Shown: positions 21,040 to 31,930, counted from the stretch's first letter. The stretch is DNA of 64,000 nt from Harmonia axyridis (GCF_914767665.1 NC_059502.1:48280031-48344030), one strand, 5' to 3'. Made by a program: numbers and translations. Notes: generated by a model from the sequence alone, not told the origin.

Positions 21040-21520
21040 CCTTCGCTAAATTTTTTTAAATTGTCAATCGTTCCTATGTCCTGGTATTGCATTGTACAAT
21101 TTAATGCACACGCATACAAGATCTTTCGGTGGAAGTAAGGTTATGCGCTGAGGATAAATGAAATATTCGTTTCTTGTATCATATGAACGTGTGAACATTC
21201 GGCAATGTGCTCAGCCCACTAAAGATGTTTGTCAATGATAATGCCAAGAAATTTGGTATGATCTTTTAATACAATAGGCTCATCATTCAGAGAAATTACT
21301 AAGTTTTCAGATTTTATGAGTTTGTGAGCAAATAGGACGAGCTCAGTTTTATTTTGCGGTTTAGCGCGAAGTATGATGTTGGTATCATCCGCGTAGTTAT
21401 AAAAGAATTCATATATCAGAGGAACTTCGGCATCATATCATTAACGTGAACAATATACAGCAATGGACCCAGGATACTACCATGAATCACACCTCTTATT
21501 ATTTCAGACATCGTGGATCT
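21040..21520 (-). pseudogene. CR1-like RT fragment (motif YADD to C-terminus)
   Basis: Minus strand: GVIHGSILGPLLYIVHVNDM, then after a frame change FYNYADDTNIILRAKPQ with the catalytic ADD, LNDEPIVLKDHTKFLGIIID, and the tail RNEYFIYPQRITLLPPKD, CVCIKLYNAIPGHRN. The tail is the same type as that of the intact ORF2 at 14049 (YNTR..FIYPSHRL..MCIKLYNKLP), so it is a decayed relative. The middle between FLGIIID and the tail is deleted. Its 3' flank has no clear repeat tail. Confidence 0.75.
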
Positions 21521-21559
21521 CTAGTTATGACTCTATCTTCTGGCTGTGAAAGAAGGTTA

Positions 21560-22515
21560 TGTACAGGTCATTTTGAAAAATATAATTTTTTTAATTTTTG
21601 CAATACATTTTATTATCCTTCGATTCGAAACTATTTTTGAGTATCGGAAAAATCTTTGATCTTAATCAGGGGGGCCCCAGATTTGTCTTGCTCTTCGGGC
21701 AATATTTTTATTGTCTTATCTCCCACTGTGGGGGAGGACGATTGAGTGGGTTGAGTTTGATGAGCTACCATCGTAACTTCTTTGAAGAGTTCTGAACAAG
21801 TTTTCTACAAATCCAAGAAAAATGATATTATAAGGCATGTAACTAGAATAAATATGTTTTCAAGCAGATTATGGTAATAACTTAGTTGATAAAGCATTGT
21901 TATAATTCCAAAGAAATCACTAAAGATGTTTTCAATTGAAAAATTTTATGAAACTTAAATTAAAATGTAAATTGTTGTTTCAAAAATTTATTACTATTAT
22001 TTTGAGATAATCTACACCTAAATGGTATGTATATGAGGGATCAAATAAAGGATTATTCGATTTTTTATTTATTTATACATAATTTTCTGGAAATGTTGGT
22101 TTCTTTCCACCTTTTTTATGATAAAAAATACCTGAATAACCACCCACATGCCCCACCCTAGTTTCGATCCTGGGTACGCCCTTGATGAATGATCACTAAT
22201 TTCTGATATTGGATCGGCACCTTAAGGAGAAAAATTATTTTGAATCTATAATGAAATTGAAAGAAACAAAAATCATTCGACGCTAATAGTTTCCCTCGCA
22301 AGTTCAGAAAATTTTACTCGAATAGCACTTCTTTTCGAATGATCAAACAATTTTGCAGATTACAATTGATGACATTATTAACAACAACTTATGTTTTTCG
22401 TTTTTTTGTTGCAACATATCAAGAACTTAGTCAACTCTAGTAGTCTAGTTGTAGAGATCTGAAAATATTTTAGGGAGAAAGACCATTGTCAAAAACCCAA
22501 ATATGCACATTTTCA
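21560..22515. other. No gene recognised
   Basis: Short frames only (21598-21795 and similar), no family signature. Around 22170 the phrase TTTCGATCCTGGGTACG looks like repeat-derived text rather than a tRNA B box. Confidence 0.4.
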
Positions 22516-22519
22516 GCTC

Positions 22520-22580
22520 AAAGTTATGATTAGTTTTCCATAAACGTCTAATAGGCCATCCCAGTGAATCACCCTGTATA
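22520..22580. repeat. Dispersed repeat ending CACCCTGTATA, copy 1
   Basis: TTTTCAGCTCAAAGTTATGATTAG...AGGCCATCCCAGTGAATCACCCTGTATA is shared with 25425-25498 in the same orientation. The CACCCTGTATA end is a transposon-end-like sequence next to TA. Confidence 0.55.
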
Positions 22581-22604
22581 GTTACACGCGTCAATCAGGC
22601 GTTT

Positions 22605-22830
22605 CTGACAAATTTTTTTCCAAAAACTTTCACTAATCAAAATCAAGTATCTCGATCAATCGTGAAAAAAAAAACTGAAAAGAAGTCATCTTGATAGCTC
22701 GTTCATTCAATTGCACCTTTGGAGACCACAAATACCTATATATAGATCTGTGGTCTCCAAGAGTGCTATTGGCGAATGAATGTACTCAAAATCAATGCTT
22801 TTGGAAAATTTTTCAAGAGAAACCAAAAAA
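22605..22830. mobile_element. Foldback hairpin element (MITE-like)
   Basis: A perfect 12-bp pair, TTGGAGACCACA (22719-22730) and TGTGGTCTCCAA (22749-22760), forms the tip. The arms continue outward with GTTCATTC/GAATGAAT and, further out, TTTTTTTCCAAAAAC near 22613 against TTTTGGAAAATTTTTC near 22799. No coding capacity. Ends are approximate. Confidence 0.6.
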
Positions 22831-22834
22831 AGAA

Positions 22835-24285
22835 ATATCTACCGAAGTGTAGGGTTTCATCTTGGATATCAACATAATATATTTGGATGTATACCTATTA
22901 CATATTTTATGTTTCATTGACCAATTGTCATATTGATTTAATCACAACACATAATCGAGACTACATTCATATCCAAAACGCCGTTGTAGGTGAATGCTGT
23001 TTACGGAGTAAGCTGACGCGAATCAGCTCCCGAAAGATTACTTCATTCAACACCTTGCCTGTGGAGATTCAAGTCATTAGGGTAGCGTTTATAAGAAGCA
23101 GTCAGTGAAATTAGGCCCATTGTTCAATTCCACTCTCATTTCTTAAGTGCTAATTTGTATGAGAACAAAGCAAATAAGATATGATTCTGATAATACTGAA
23201 AGTAGTCGACACATACAAAAACAAATTGAGGTGAAGGTGAAACGATTACATTATATTATTTATGATGATAGTTTATTCTATAAAGAACAAACTAATAAGA
23301 AATGCTGCGTACTCATGTGCAATATAGAATGAGTGGAATATGGTTATTATGGATGCAAGAATCATGGGGCCCCACTCATACCTGCATGGTGAACATAAAA
23401 CAATATTGGCGGACAAGAAACAATTATTAAATCGGGAGAATATGATGCTATTCGTCGATTCTGTATGCATATTACTCACAGAAACTCCAAGGCATTTACA
23501 TTACAACCTTGGATTTATCGTTCTTTAATGAACCAACTTTACTAATTTCGAATAATGAACAGCTTCTGCATCATATATGTTGTGATCTATTGGCCTCCTT
23601 CTAAAGTGAGCCATTAAGTGCTTCGAGTTTTAATAGAAGATTTCTTTCGAATGCAATTCATCTGCACCTTCTCTCTATTTGTATTGGATGATATTTACAT
23701 TCTTCGCAATCTCAAGAAATATTGAATAATTGTTTGACTCATTAGTTCCTATCAGGAGAATTTCCATTATAACTTTCAGAGAGAATTCATAATGTGTAAT
23801 TCATTAAAGTATTATTGTCCGAATCATTAGATACTTGTCTCTGTTAGAAGCAATAGTGTCACTAATGAAAGAAGTTTAAATGAACTTATCTGAGAAATTA
23901 TGTCCAACACTACGTTCGATTCTTGGTCCGAATTCTCTCTTGATCCTTGAGCCGAATTCTCGCTTGAAAACAATAATTCAAGATCATCTAGACTCAAAAT
24001 CCAGGTTTGACTGTTAATACGGAAAAAACTAGTTACTCCACTAGAAAAAAATTATTCGGTGGTTGTTGAATGGGACAAGGTCATGGACTTCAATGAAAAG
24101 TATTTCTACCTTTCACGGTGAAAAACTTTATCAATGAATGAGTTATATTTTCTTGTCTATTTTTCCAGGAAAATAGTCATCCATTATTATTTCGGGACTT
24201 GTAACAATTTTTTCTGAATGAGAGCTGAAGGTTTTATTGGGCCATTTCTGTAAGAACCCAAATAACCCTACCACATCGCACCAGG
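22835..24285. other. Unidentified ORF remnants
   Basis: Plus frames at 22887-23108, 23147-23332 and 23340-23528 are not overlapped by clear element signatures, but I recognise no domain. The first (RNRDYIHIQNAVVGECC, SFNTLPVEIQ) has the flavour of a non-LTR RT C-terminus, without a decisive motif. The rest looks non-coding. Confidence 0.3.
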
Positions 24286-24291
24286 TGACAA

Positions 24292-24470
24292 GAGCCTGGA
24301 TTCTACTAATTTATTATCGATTGATACGTTAAAGATCGGTATCCCCCCTTCCCCTGACCAAAGTTACCGCTTTAGTTACTATGAAAAGGAAGGGAAGGGA
24401 GAGGTACCGATCGTCAACGTATTAATAGATAAAAAATTAATAGGAATTCACCGCAGAGACTGGATTCTAA
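24292..24470. mobile_element. MITE-like hairpin with GATCGGTACC arms
   Basis: GATTGATACGTTAAAGATCGGTATCC on the left arm pairs with GGTACCGATCGTCAACGTATTAAT on the right arm; CTTCCCC pairs with the G-rich GAAGGGAAGGG; AGTTAC lies near the loop. Another GGATTCTAATTATTTATTATC follows directly at about 24462. A related arm is present inverted at 25990-26098. Confidence 0.6.
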
Positions 24471-24777
24471 TTATTTATTATCAATTACCCTCAACATAGT
24501 TATAGTATATCCAAAGTCACTTGGAGGAAGCCAGAATATTTCAATTATACAAGGGTTGTCCAAGTTTTCAGAAATTCCTTTTGAATTCATGAAAATATTG
24601 CTGAAAATACTCTCGAATAAACCGCGGTATTTAGCAAATCGTCTTGGAAACAAGAATGTCCCGATTTGATAGATTTTATTGGCTGAATATTTCCCCGTTC
24701 CACTTTGAGGGCGTTTTTGGTTACACTCATTGGCTGCATCTATCACTTCTTAATTACTTTCTAATAATTCGCATAGG

Positions 24778-24995
24778 CCAGTGTGGTACATAGGGATATT
24801 ATTGAAATGCATTCTTACGTAGTTTCAGTTCGTTGTGTGACTGATGCTTTTAATGATTTCGACTATGATATTTGGCAAAATTCTATGGCTTATGTAAAAA
24901 AAGATGAATATTTCGCAATCAAATCTATTCCTCCATTTACTTTCAAAGTCAGAATTGATATGACGAGTTTTGAAGAAAATGATTTCGCATCCTAA
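24778..24995 (+). CDS. Hypothetical exon-like ORF, 70-73 aa
   Basis: A pyrimidine-containing stretch ending TTCGCATAG|GCCAGTG (24777/24778) is a plausible splice acceptor. The frame runs ASVVHRDIIEMHSYVVSV to ENDFAS-stop at 24993-24995. An ATG at 24834 or 24810 or a TTG/GTG nearer the junction could also serve as start. The product is acidic, not low-complexity, and contains PPFTFKVRIDM. I recognise no family. It could be a host terminal exon or an exon of a DNA element; no upstream exon is visible. Confidence 0.3.
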
Positions 24996-25424
24996 ATATC
25001 TTCATTCCACTGAAGAAAAAAATGATTAAAATGAGATTAACCAACAAGTTTTTCATTACATTTTCTGATTTTAGCAATGTTATAACTGGTCATTAATTAT
25101 TCGTAATTGAAAATTTTGATTGGTTTATGGATTCTCAACCATCTTAACGAATAATTCATTAGAATTCATGAAATTTCGACTTTTTAGTTTCTTTCTATGT
25201 TTTCTGGAAGTCATAGACTACTCCATTCAATGAGAAATTGCAGTTTTCTTTAGTTCAAGTTTTTCCTCGATAACCCTTAAAGTAGGTATAGGATTTGCTT
25301 GAGACCCCTCTCGTTTTATACCTACATAATATTGATGGAATGAATAAAAAATGAAGGTTTTTTCCAAAAAACTTTTTCATAAGTAGTACTCTCTGTTTCC
25401 GGTATAAAAGAAAATTGTACAAAT
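24996..25424. other. No gene recognised
   Basis: AT-rich, without notable frames or repeats apart from the dispersed repeat that follows. Confidence 0.4.
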
Positions 25425-25498
25425 TTTCAGCACAAAATTAATATTAGTTTACCATAAATATCTAATGTAGGCCATCGCGCTGAATCACCCCGTACATC
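25425..25498. repeat. Dispersed repeat ending CACCCCGTACA, copy 2
   Basis: TTTTCAGCACAAAATTAATATTAG...AGGCCATCGCGCTGAATCACCCCGTACA, same orientation as 22520-22580. Scattered substitutions indicate an old copy. Confidence 0.55.
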
Positions 25499-25989
25499 AT
25501 TATCATTCAGCCTTCTGCTTCAACTGCGGGACATTAATTCCGCCTTACAACTAACAAATAGAATTCAATTCGGCAACGTATCTGATAATTTGACGTAGAA
25601 AATTGGATGTCATTCAAGAATCTCAAGGTCATGAACCTATTCTACCCTAGTTTGTCTTATCTTCAGACAGAACATTTCCGAATTCTTCTCAAACATTTCC
25701 GTGCTCTTATAATTTTATGCAACGATCAGTTATGTCCCTTGATAGTATTACAGGTCGAGAATAAAGAATAATCAAATTATAACACATAGTACCTATCATT
25801 TTTGATGTGACAACAAAAGCTACTCACGTCACAAATATTCTGAAAGAATCGACATCTGAGTCCCATACATACGCAAAAATATTATTTTCAACTCAAAGTT
25901 TGAAAAGTGTGCGCCTATGGTTTATGCCTGTTTTGCAATTATCTCTGGCCAAGCGTTTTTATGGACTAGTTCAAGTGACTTTGGATATA

Positions 25990-26098
25990 CTATACCCATA
26001 GTTACTTTGGTAAGGTGAAGGGAGGGGTACCGATTTTTAAAGTATCGATAATCGATAATAAATCAGTAGGATTCAGAATCAGAACGGCCTGATAGCTC
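25990..26098. repeat. Inverted relative of the 24.3 kb MITE arm
   Basis: Read minus: GATTCTGAATCCTACTGATTTATTATCGAT, then AAAATCGGTACCCCTCCCTTC and CCAAAGTAACTATGG. This matches the left arm at 24297-24365 (GGATTCTACTAATTTATTATCG, AAGATCGGTATCC). It is either a solo arm or the far end of a larger element spanning 24.3-26.1 kb. Confidence 0.55.
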
Positions 26099-26184
26099 CT
26101 GAAATATTTTCTTCTTAGGAATTTCGAATTTGTATAAAAGCAATGCAATCTGCTTTTGAAACCATTTATGACCCGAACTTACTA

Positions 26185-26333
26185 TACCGAATAATAATAT
26201 AATGTTCAATGCTTTACCTAGAGCTTTGCACCTAATAAGGGTGCATAAAGAATTTAAAAAGCTAGTATATAAGTTAATACTTGATTGTGAGCCCTATAAT
26301 ATGGAAGAATATTTTGATTTTTGTAATATATAA
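26185..26333 (+). pseudogene. CR1-like ORF2 extreme C-terminus
   Basis: Plus frame NALPRALHLIRVHKEFKKLV, then YKLILDCEPYNMEEYFDF and stop at 26331-26333. It aligns by eye with the end of the intact ORF2 (LYNKLPSTCRL, FKNAIKKLLIKLEPYSLRDF). The opposite orientation and lack of a repeat tail mean it is an independent, severely 5'-truncated or rearranged copy. Confidence 0.6.
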
Positions 26334-26454
26334 CCTTTTATTATTCGTTGTTTTTCTTGTGAATTTATTTTCTTGAAATTTGTGGATATTTTGTTATGCC
26401 TCTTGTATCATGAGTTTGTTTGATTTTTCAATATGATTATATATACAGGGTTAG

Positions 26455-27124
26455 AACTATTTGAAGGGCCACTACAGAGATATCGAAAACCTTCAAAAAG
26501 ACATGGTTTAAATAAAAAAAAAAGTTGCGTAATTAAGGGATAAGTGTGTTGATGTGAACAGTTCCTAAATATCTCCATTGGTTCCCGAGATATCTCGAAA
26601 AATCGAGATTTTTTTCTGTGAATAACTCATTCGTTTTTGGAGATAACTTGACGAAATTTGGTTTATAGTCATTTTCCAATATAGAGATATTAATGGTGTC
26701 TTCAAACTTTTTTTGTTTTTCTTTGTTTCAGAGACGCGATAGCCAAGTGATGATTTCACATAAAAACTCTTCAAATTTGCGTTCCTTGACTCGAATTTTT
26801 TTTTTTTTTGAAGTGTGATACATTGTTGAATTCGTAATTTTTTTATTTATCACCGCAAAAGAGAAACCAACCGCAAAAGGAAAACCAATATGACGTCCAT
26901 AAGAAAAAAAAATTGACTATCGCTTCTCTGAAACAATGGAAAACAGAAAAAGTCTGAGGACACCATTAGAATCTCTAAATTGTATTATGACCATATTCGT
27001 AATTTTGTCATGTTAAAGTGATAATTTGGAAAACAGAAAAAATCTGAGGACACCATTAGAATCTCTATATTGTTTTATGGCCATATTCGTAATTTTGTCA
27101 TGTTAAAGTGATAATTTGGAAAAT
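26455..27124. repeat. Inverted-repeat non-coding element
   Basis: Starts near TATACAGGGTTAGAAC (26452). The segment 26640-26745 (CATTTTCCAATATAGAGATATTAATGGTGTC, GTTTCAGAGACGCGATAG) recurs inverted at 26915-27020 (CTATCGCTTCTCTGAAAC, GACACCATTAGAATCTC). The opening resembles the non-coding ends of insect Tc1/mariner-like elements. No coding capacity found. Confidence 0.5.
26937..27116 (+). repeat. 90-bp tandem duplication
   Basis: Units 26937-27026 and 27027-27116 start TGGAAAACAGAAAAA and end AGTGATAATT, with a handful of substitutions; a third partial start (TGGAAAA) follows at 27117. The duplicated unit is the right arm of the surrounding inverted repeat. Confidence 0.85.
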
Positions 27125-27175
27125 GAAATCGTTATTATTATTATGACTCAATCCCAGATATTTCCCAATGACGCT

Positions 27176-27990
27176 TCATCTGAAATTCGAGGTCCTTATA
27201 TCTTGAAATTTTTTGACCTCCTTTTGACGCAGGTTGTTATTTGGTATTGTTTCGTCGATGAGTAATGCTGTCTTTTGATGTTTATCGACTAGTAATATAT
27301 CTGGTCTGTTGTGAGGGACTGTTTTATCAGTCAAAACAGTACCTACGATCCTAGTAGCGTTCGTTTTCCAGGATAGTCTCCGGTCGGTACTTGTTTTGAG
27401 TAGACATTTTTTCAAAATTAATTCGTTTTAATATGGTGGCCAATTCTTGGTCTAGGAACTATTCCGAACGATTATGTTAGAAATGAACATGCATGTGTGT
27501 TGATGGCTCTCGTCATATTCCTACTGTTGAGGTTTGTTTTAAAGATTTTTGATTTCTCCTAATTAACTTTGTCTTGCTTCATTCTTTGGTGGTTGATTCA
27601 TCGGTTCTGTTTCATTCCAAGGTGTTTGTAAAAATCATCCGACTTCATTGCTTCTATTTCCTGTCCATTTGCAGGATTAATCGGTTCATCTTGAATTCAT
27701 CCTCGCACTACGCTGAGAGTACGACACTTGTCCAATCCGAATTCTATACCTACATCTTTCGAAAAATGTTCCACTAGTTTGACCATATTTTCTAGGTGGT
27801 TCTTATTGCCTGTTATCAGTTTCAAATCATCCATATGCAGCAAATGATTGGGGGTGGTAGTACTATTATTTCCTCTAATGTTGAAACCCTTTTCCCTCCA
27901 GCATTCAGCTTTTTAGAGAGTGGGTTCAGCGCCAAGCAGAACCATAAAGGGCTCAAGGAGTTTCCTTGGAAAATTCCCTTCTTAATTGAA
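27176..27990 (-). pseudogene. R2-like non-LTR element: RT piece plus nuclease-like tail
   Basis: Minus strand, 27990 to about 27590: KGIFQGNSLSPLWFCLALNP, then after a frameshift HLLHMDDLKLITGNKNHLEN with the catalytic MDD, and EFGLDKCRTL. The C-terminal piece at 27415-27176 reads NRPDILLVDKHQKTALLIDE, a P-D-x(12-14)-D arrangement like the restriction-like endonuclease of R2/R4-type elements. In a full copy RT and tail are separated by several hundred codons, so an internal deletion has joined them. A related tail lies at 59250-59795. The clade label is from recall; the RT call is firm. Confidence 0.75.
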
Positions 27991-28063
27991 ATCAGCCTGG
28001 TTTTTATATTTGCCGTGGAAAGCTCGATGTTCGTTTTCCAATTGCCGATTGCAAACTTCAGAA

Positions 28064-28180
28064 AAATCCGACGAAACTATGATCCGAAAATGCCACTATT
28101 GGTTGTAATATTTCTAGCCATCATTTATTTGAAATAATCAATCAATAGTGGCATTTTCGGATCAACGTATCGTCGGATTT
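28064..28180. repeat. 38-bp inverted repeat hairpin
   Basis: Arms 28064-28101 and 28143-28180 match at 35 of 38 positions by my reading (core GATCCGAAAATGCCACTATTG) around a 41-bp loop. It lies at the upstream edge of the R2-like RT relic. Confidence 0.85.
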
Positions 28181-28452
28181 AGTGACTATTGCAACGATTT
28201 TGCACGCTTCATTCCATGTTACGCTACTGGAATTTTTGAAGACGCGGTAATTTGTCAATTAATCGTATCATATCGTGTACTATCAGTCGGAACGCAGATG
28301 CGCCTTTCTGGAGAGAATCTTTTGAAAGATTTTGAATGATTATTGAGACTTCAGCAAGAATACGTACCTAAGATTTAGATTTCAGTCATTAATAATTTAA
28401 TTTGAGACTCGGAATCTTATTTATCGGCGAGAATTGTGTCGGGATTCTCGCA

Positions 28453-28522
28453 CCTCCCGTGGGATTAGAACGAAGAAACCTCCCGTGAGATTAGAATAAA
28501 GAAAACCTTTCTGGGATTGATA
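28453..28522 (+). repeat. Short tandem repeat, 26-27 bp unit
   Basis: CCTCCCGTGGGATTAGAACG (28453-), CCTCCCGTGAGATTAGAATA (28479-) and a decayed third unit CCTTTCTGGGATTGATA (28506-). About 2.6 units. Confidence 0.75.
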
Positions 28523-28539
28523 GATATCAAGAACTACTT

Positions 28540-28760
28540 CCTTGAGATACAGAATTTGGAATAGTACGTATGTTAGACCACTTTTGTTCCTGAATCTGAG
28601 AGAATACCTGCGAAATACCTGGCATTATCACATCAACTTCGTTGAATGGGGATTGGAGTACTATAGCTTCCTGATAAGAATTGGTGTTCAGAAGGCTGAA
28701 GATAATTTACAGAAGAGGTTCCATCCTTGTAGCAGAGTAACTCATTTAAAATCGTTTTAA
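28540..28760 (+). pseudogene. Possible non-LTR RT C-terminal scrap
   Basis: The frame at 28542-28760 contains WGLEYYSFLIRIGVQKAEDN followed by LQKRFHPC. This resembles the 'LEYG-x-x-x-W...I-x-x-x-Q-R/K-R-F' region downstream of the RT domain in Jockey/CR1-like elements. There is no catalytic motif nearby, so the call is tentative. Confidence 0.3.
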
Positions 28761-29865
28761 GTTAAGTTTCTATTTTATTATTTGTTTGGAGTGAAAAGGA
28801 TCGATCATTGTATATTTTAATTTTATTAAATTTGTAAAAACCTGGGTAGGAGTTTTGTTGCCAAATAAGCCAAACCACCCCTAGAAATTAGTCCTTAGAG
28901 TCTCATGGGCAATTGTAACGTTACACTATGAAAAGGAAGTTTTGCGTTATCGCTTCGCTAAGGCCTTACAGAATCCCACCCCAGTACATTGAGTCTATAC
29001 GACAAACTGAGGAGAAAGATAATTTTCTCTCCAGAAAATTAATCCGTAATTCAAGTAAGTACCTACCTACTTTATGAAACAAAATTATATTTCTTTCCGA
29101 AAAAATGTATGTCAATAAATTCAATAAACATTGTTGTGTGTGGATCATAAAATTGGAAAAACATGGTTTCTCGTGAGATACTTGAATAGTGTTGCATTCA
29201 TTCATTAGAGGATCGCACACCTCCAGTTATGAGGATAATGGTTCGAGTCGAATTTCTTCGCGAAGATCAACATAAGAAAAGACTGCATGCATATGACATT
29301 TTGATAGCTCGCGGCAGTCGGTACGTTCACCGCACGCGGTGGATTCAAAGACACCTAATAATTACTGGAAACAATCTCAAGCACGACCGTTTCGAGATAA
29401 CGGACATCGAATCTGTTTCCATATATTATAATATATAGGTATATTGTTGAATAATTTGCGGAGCGACATGCAGGTTTCCTCTTTCGAGAATAATTTAGTG
29501 ATTAGCAGGCCCAATTCCAAACCATCGACTTCTCACAGTTTTAGCGGTATATACGTTTGAATCCGACTCGGGTCATAAAAATTCCAGAGTGTAATAACTT
29601 CAATGAAAGTTTTTTTGCTACGTAATGCGATATAGAATGTGGGAAATTCACGAAAAATGGATTATATAGGTGTTTCGAAAATCTATTCTGACTTGTCTCA
29701 CACATAATTTCATGTTTTATGAAATCAATAAATGATTTATTTCTTTATTTCCTTTTTTATTTGTTATGTCTCCAGTTACTTTCAGCATACAATGTCATTA
29801 TGTTATATTGTCACGTAAGAATCTTTTTGTTTAAAGCATTACATTATGAAGGTAATATTGTAACA
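28761..29865. other. No gene recognised
   Basis: Short frames (29229-29438 plus, 28966-29220 minus) with no recognisable family. GGTTCGAGTCGAA at 29249 resembles a tRNA B box, but no tRNA fold fits around it. Confidence 0.4.
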
Positions 29866-29869
29866 AATT

Positions 29870-31430
29870 AATCAACCAGATGAGAAGGCCTCTGAAACCT
29901 GAAAAATTCGGTGATCGATATGATCTTCTCTAAAATCTTCAAGATGCAATTATTCAGACACATTCTCTCGAATCTTCCAAAAAAAAATTTTGAGTAGATC
30001 CAACTGAGTTTATCAATGACACTTTCGTCTGGAGATAATGATCGAATGAACAAGCTTCTGCTTTTACAGTTGCCGTATGGAAATAGTTTTACTTTTGCGG
30101 GAACAAAATTAACGAAAGGCACAAATTGTCCAGCTCATAACTCTTTTTGCCAAAACTGTGTAAAACTGAGACACTTCTCTAAAGTAGACATACATCCTAA
30201 ACTGTGAGTAAATCAACCACTGCATCAATTAGCAGTTACTATGATTGAAGATTATATACCTTTCGAGGTAGAAACTAATGTATTGCAATAATTTATTCTC
30301 ATAATCAGTTTGGAAGACTAGTAGCCGTTATTCCAGAATGTTATCGAGAAGTAATCAAGGACATTCCTCTATAAAGAAAGAAGCTGGTGCTATTGTGGAG
30401 GGATAGGAAGATATTTCCAACTCCAACTGATCAGAAATATGTTGCCTTCATGTATAATGCATGCAAGAAACATAAAAATGAACAATATGATATCGTATTT
30501 AGTTATGAAAGATAAGATAGATAGATAAATCTTCTTTATTTCAGATCTTACAAAGTTGTTACATAAGAAATGAAATAGACCGGGCAAAAAAAATATCATT
30601 GATCATACTCTGTCGAGAATTTGTGAAGATAATACTGGAAACCTTGCGAATTGATCCAATTCAAATCAAACATTGTGTCGTCCAAGTATTATGAGAATGT
30701 TCCTTTGGAACAATAGAATATGTTCGAAAAATCAGTGTTCTGTATGTTGAAACTAAGATTCAGAGAAACATTGAAACAGTAATTAAGGCCAAAATACTCA
30801 AGATAGACTTCAAAGGGCCTCTTCGATCTTATTGCAGAAACAAATATCGACTTGTATTTAATGAATATGATGAATATTCACCATTTCCTCTTCCCTATCT
30901 ATGTGCTGATATACCATTTGAAACTGTTTATCGATGTGTTGGTAATCTATTCTCTGTAGTTGGCATGTCGTCATACATTAATTCAGGTCGAAGCTCTTCC
31001 ATTTATGTGTTCTTAACTCGAATCGTACCTACATTCTCGAGGAATAGGCATTAGTAGAACGACTCCTTTTAATCCTAAGGGAAAGGGTCAAACAGACAGA
31101 TGTCATGGGATAATTCGAAAGAATATGATATTGGTTACAAGAACCAAAGGCCAGAAAACCAGTGTTAGAAAGTGCTTCACATTCTGTTCGAACTGTTTTA
31201 TGCACATCAACAAATCGTATACGTCATGGTAAAATGTTTACCATCAAAGAAAATCTTCTTATAGAATAGCTCTGCCCTCATGGCTCACACACTTAGGATA
31301 GTTCTGATGAAGAAATATGTGCGGCAAAGCAAATATGATTCTCTTGTCAAAGAAGTTTACAGCCAAAAAATATCAATATAACTCTAGAAAAGTAGTTGAA
31401 AACCGTTCTGCTCGTAGTCGAAATCAATAA
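29870..31430 (+). pseudogene. Ty3/gypsy retrotransposon relic
   Basis: Three collinear pol/gag landmarks on plus. A gag end with a CCHC-like knuckle lies near 30115-30205 (NCPAHNSFCQNC, then KLRHFSK, with the last Cys lost). RNase H pieces include EDYIPFEVET near 30247 and TDQKYVAFMYNACKKH near 30430. Integrase pieces are IDFKGPLRSYCRNKY near 30805, FNEYDEYSPFPLPYLCAD, LFSVVGMSSYIN, SRGI-like and NPKGKG-like remains near 31040-31090, and a C-terminal VLMKKYVRQSKYDSLV. Protease and most of the RT are missing between gag and RNase H. Numerous stops. An inserted non-LTR 3' end lies at 30506-30600. It is an old, deleted copy. Confidence 0.75.
30506..30600 (-). mobile_element. Non-LTR 3' end with GATA-type tail
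   Basis: AGATAGATAGATAAATC followed by TTCTTTATTTCAGATC; read minus, the body ends AATAAA plus a TATC-repeat tail. It sits inside the gypsy RNase H/integrase region. The right edge is approximate. Confidence 0.45.
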
Positions 31431-31439
31431 AAATATTTT

Positions 31440-31930
31440 TATTTATTTATTTATTTATTAGCGAAGGAACACAAACAGGATACATCCCAAAAAAATTATC
31501 AAAGTGCTAACCTAAACCATAATAACAAAATATTACGTCTTTAAAACAAACAAACAAAAACAATCAAAGTTCAAACTCACAACAGCAAACCTCTTTTAAG
31601 TGTTTTCTTAATTTTAGCAGTACTATCTGCGAACAAATCGAAATCAATCGGGCAATCATTCACCGTAGCCATAGCTCTACATAGATGTGAATTTATGACA
31701 CTGTTGGTTCTCCTTGAAGGAATAAAGAAAGATCCTTATGGCTTGAATTTCTATGAGGCGCATAGAAGTTAATATGTACTTTCTAGGCTATCACAGCTCA
31801 ATTTGCCAGTTTATGTACAAAAAGAATGTCATTTATTTTTCTATTATATTCTAGGCTGTTGAAATTGAAATGTTTGAGCCTCAATTTAAAGTATCTGAAT
31901 CCCTGGGTAATAGTAATAGTGACATTTGAA
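31440..31930 (-). pseudogene. Non-LTR RT C-terminal region with (AAAT)n tail
   Basis: A plus-strand (TATT)n run at 31438-31460 marks the 3' tail of a minus-strand element. Upstream (minus sense) its coding end reads KINDILFVHKLAN, then INFYAPHRN, SVINSHLCRAMATVND and PIDFDLFADSTAKIKK, stop near 31585. This is the C-terminal layout (Y-x-P/x-R...R-T-N...I-x-R) common to Jockey/CR1-group RT proteins downstream of the catalytic domain. 5'-truncated and frameshifted. Confidence 0.6.

Noticed and set aside
26937..27116. CRISPR-like array from regularly spaced repeats
   Set aside because: Only two 90-bp head-to-tail units with no unique spacers, in a eukaryotic transposon-rich context.
29229..29275. 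Possible tRNA B box GGTTCGAGTCGAA
   Set aside because: No A box at the right distance and no cloverleaf could be drawn.
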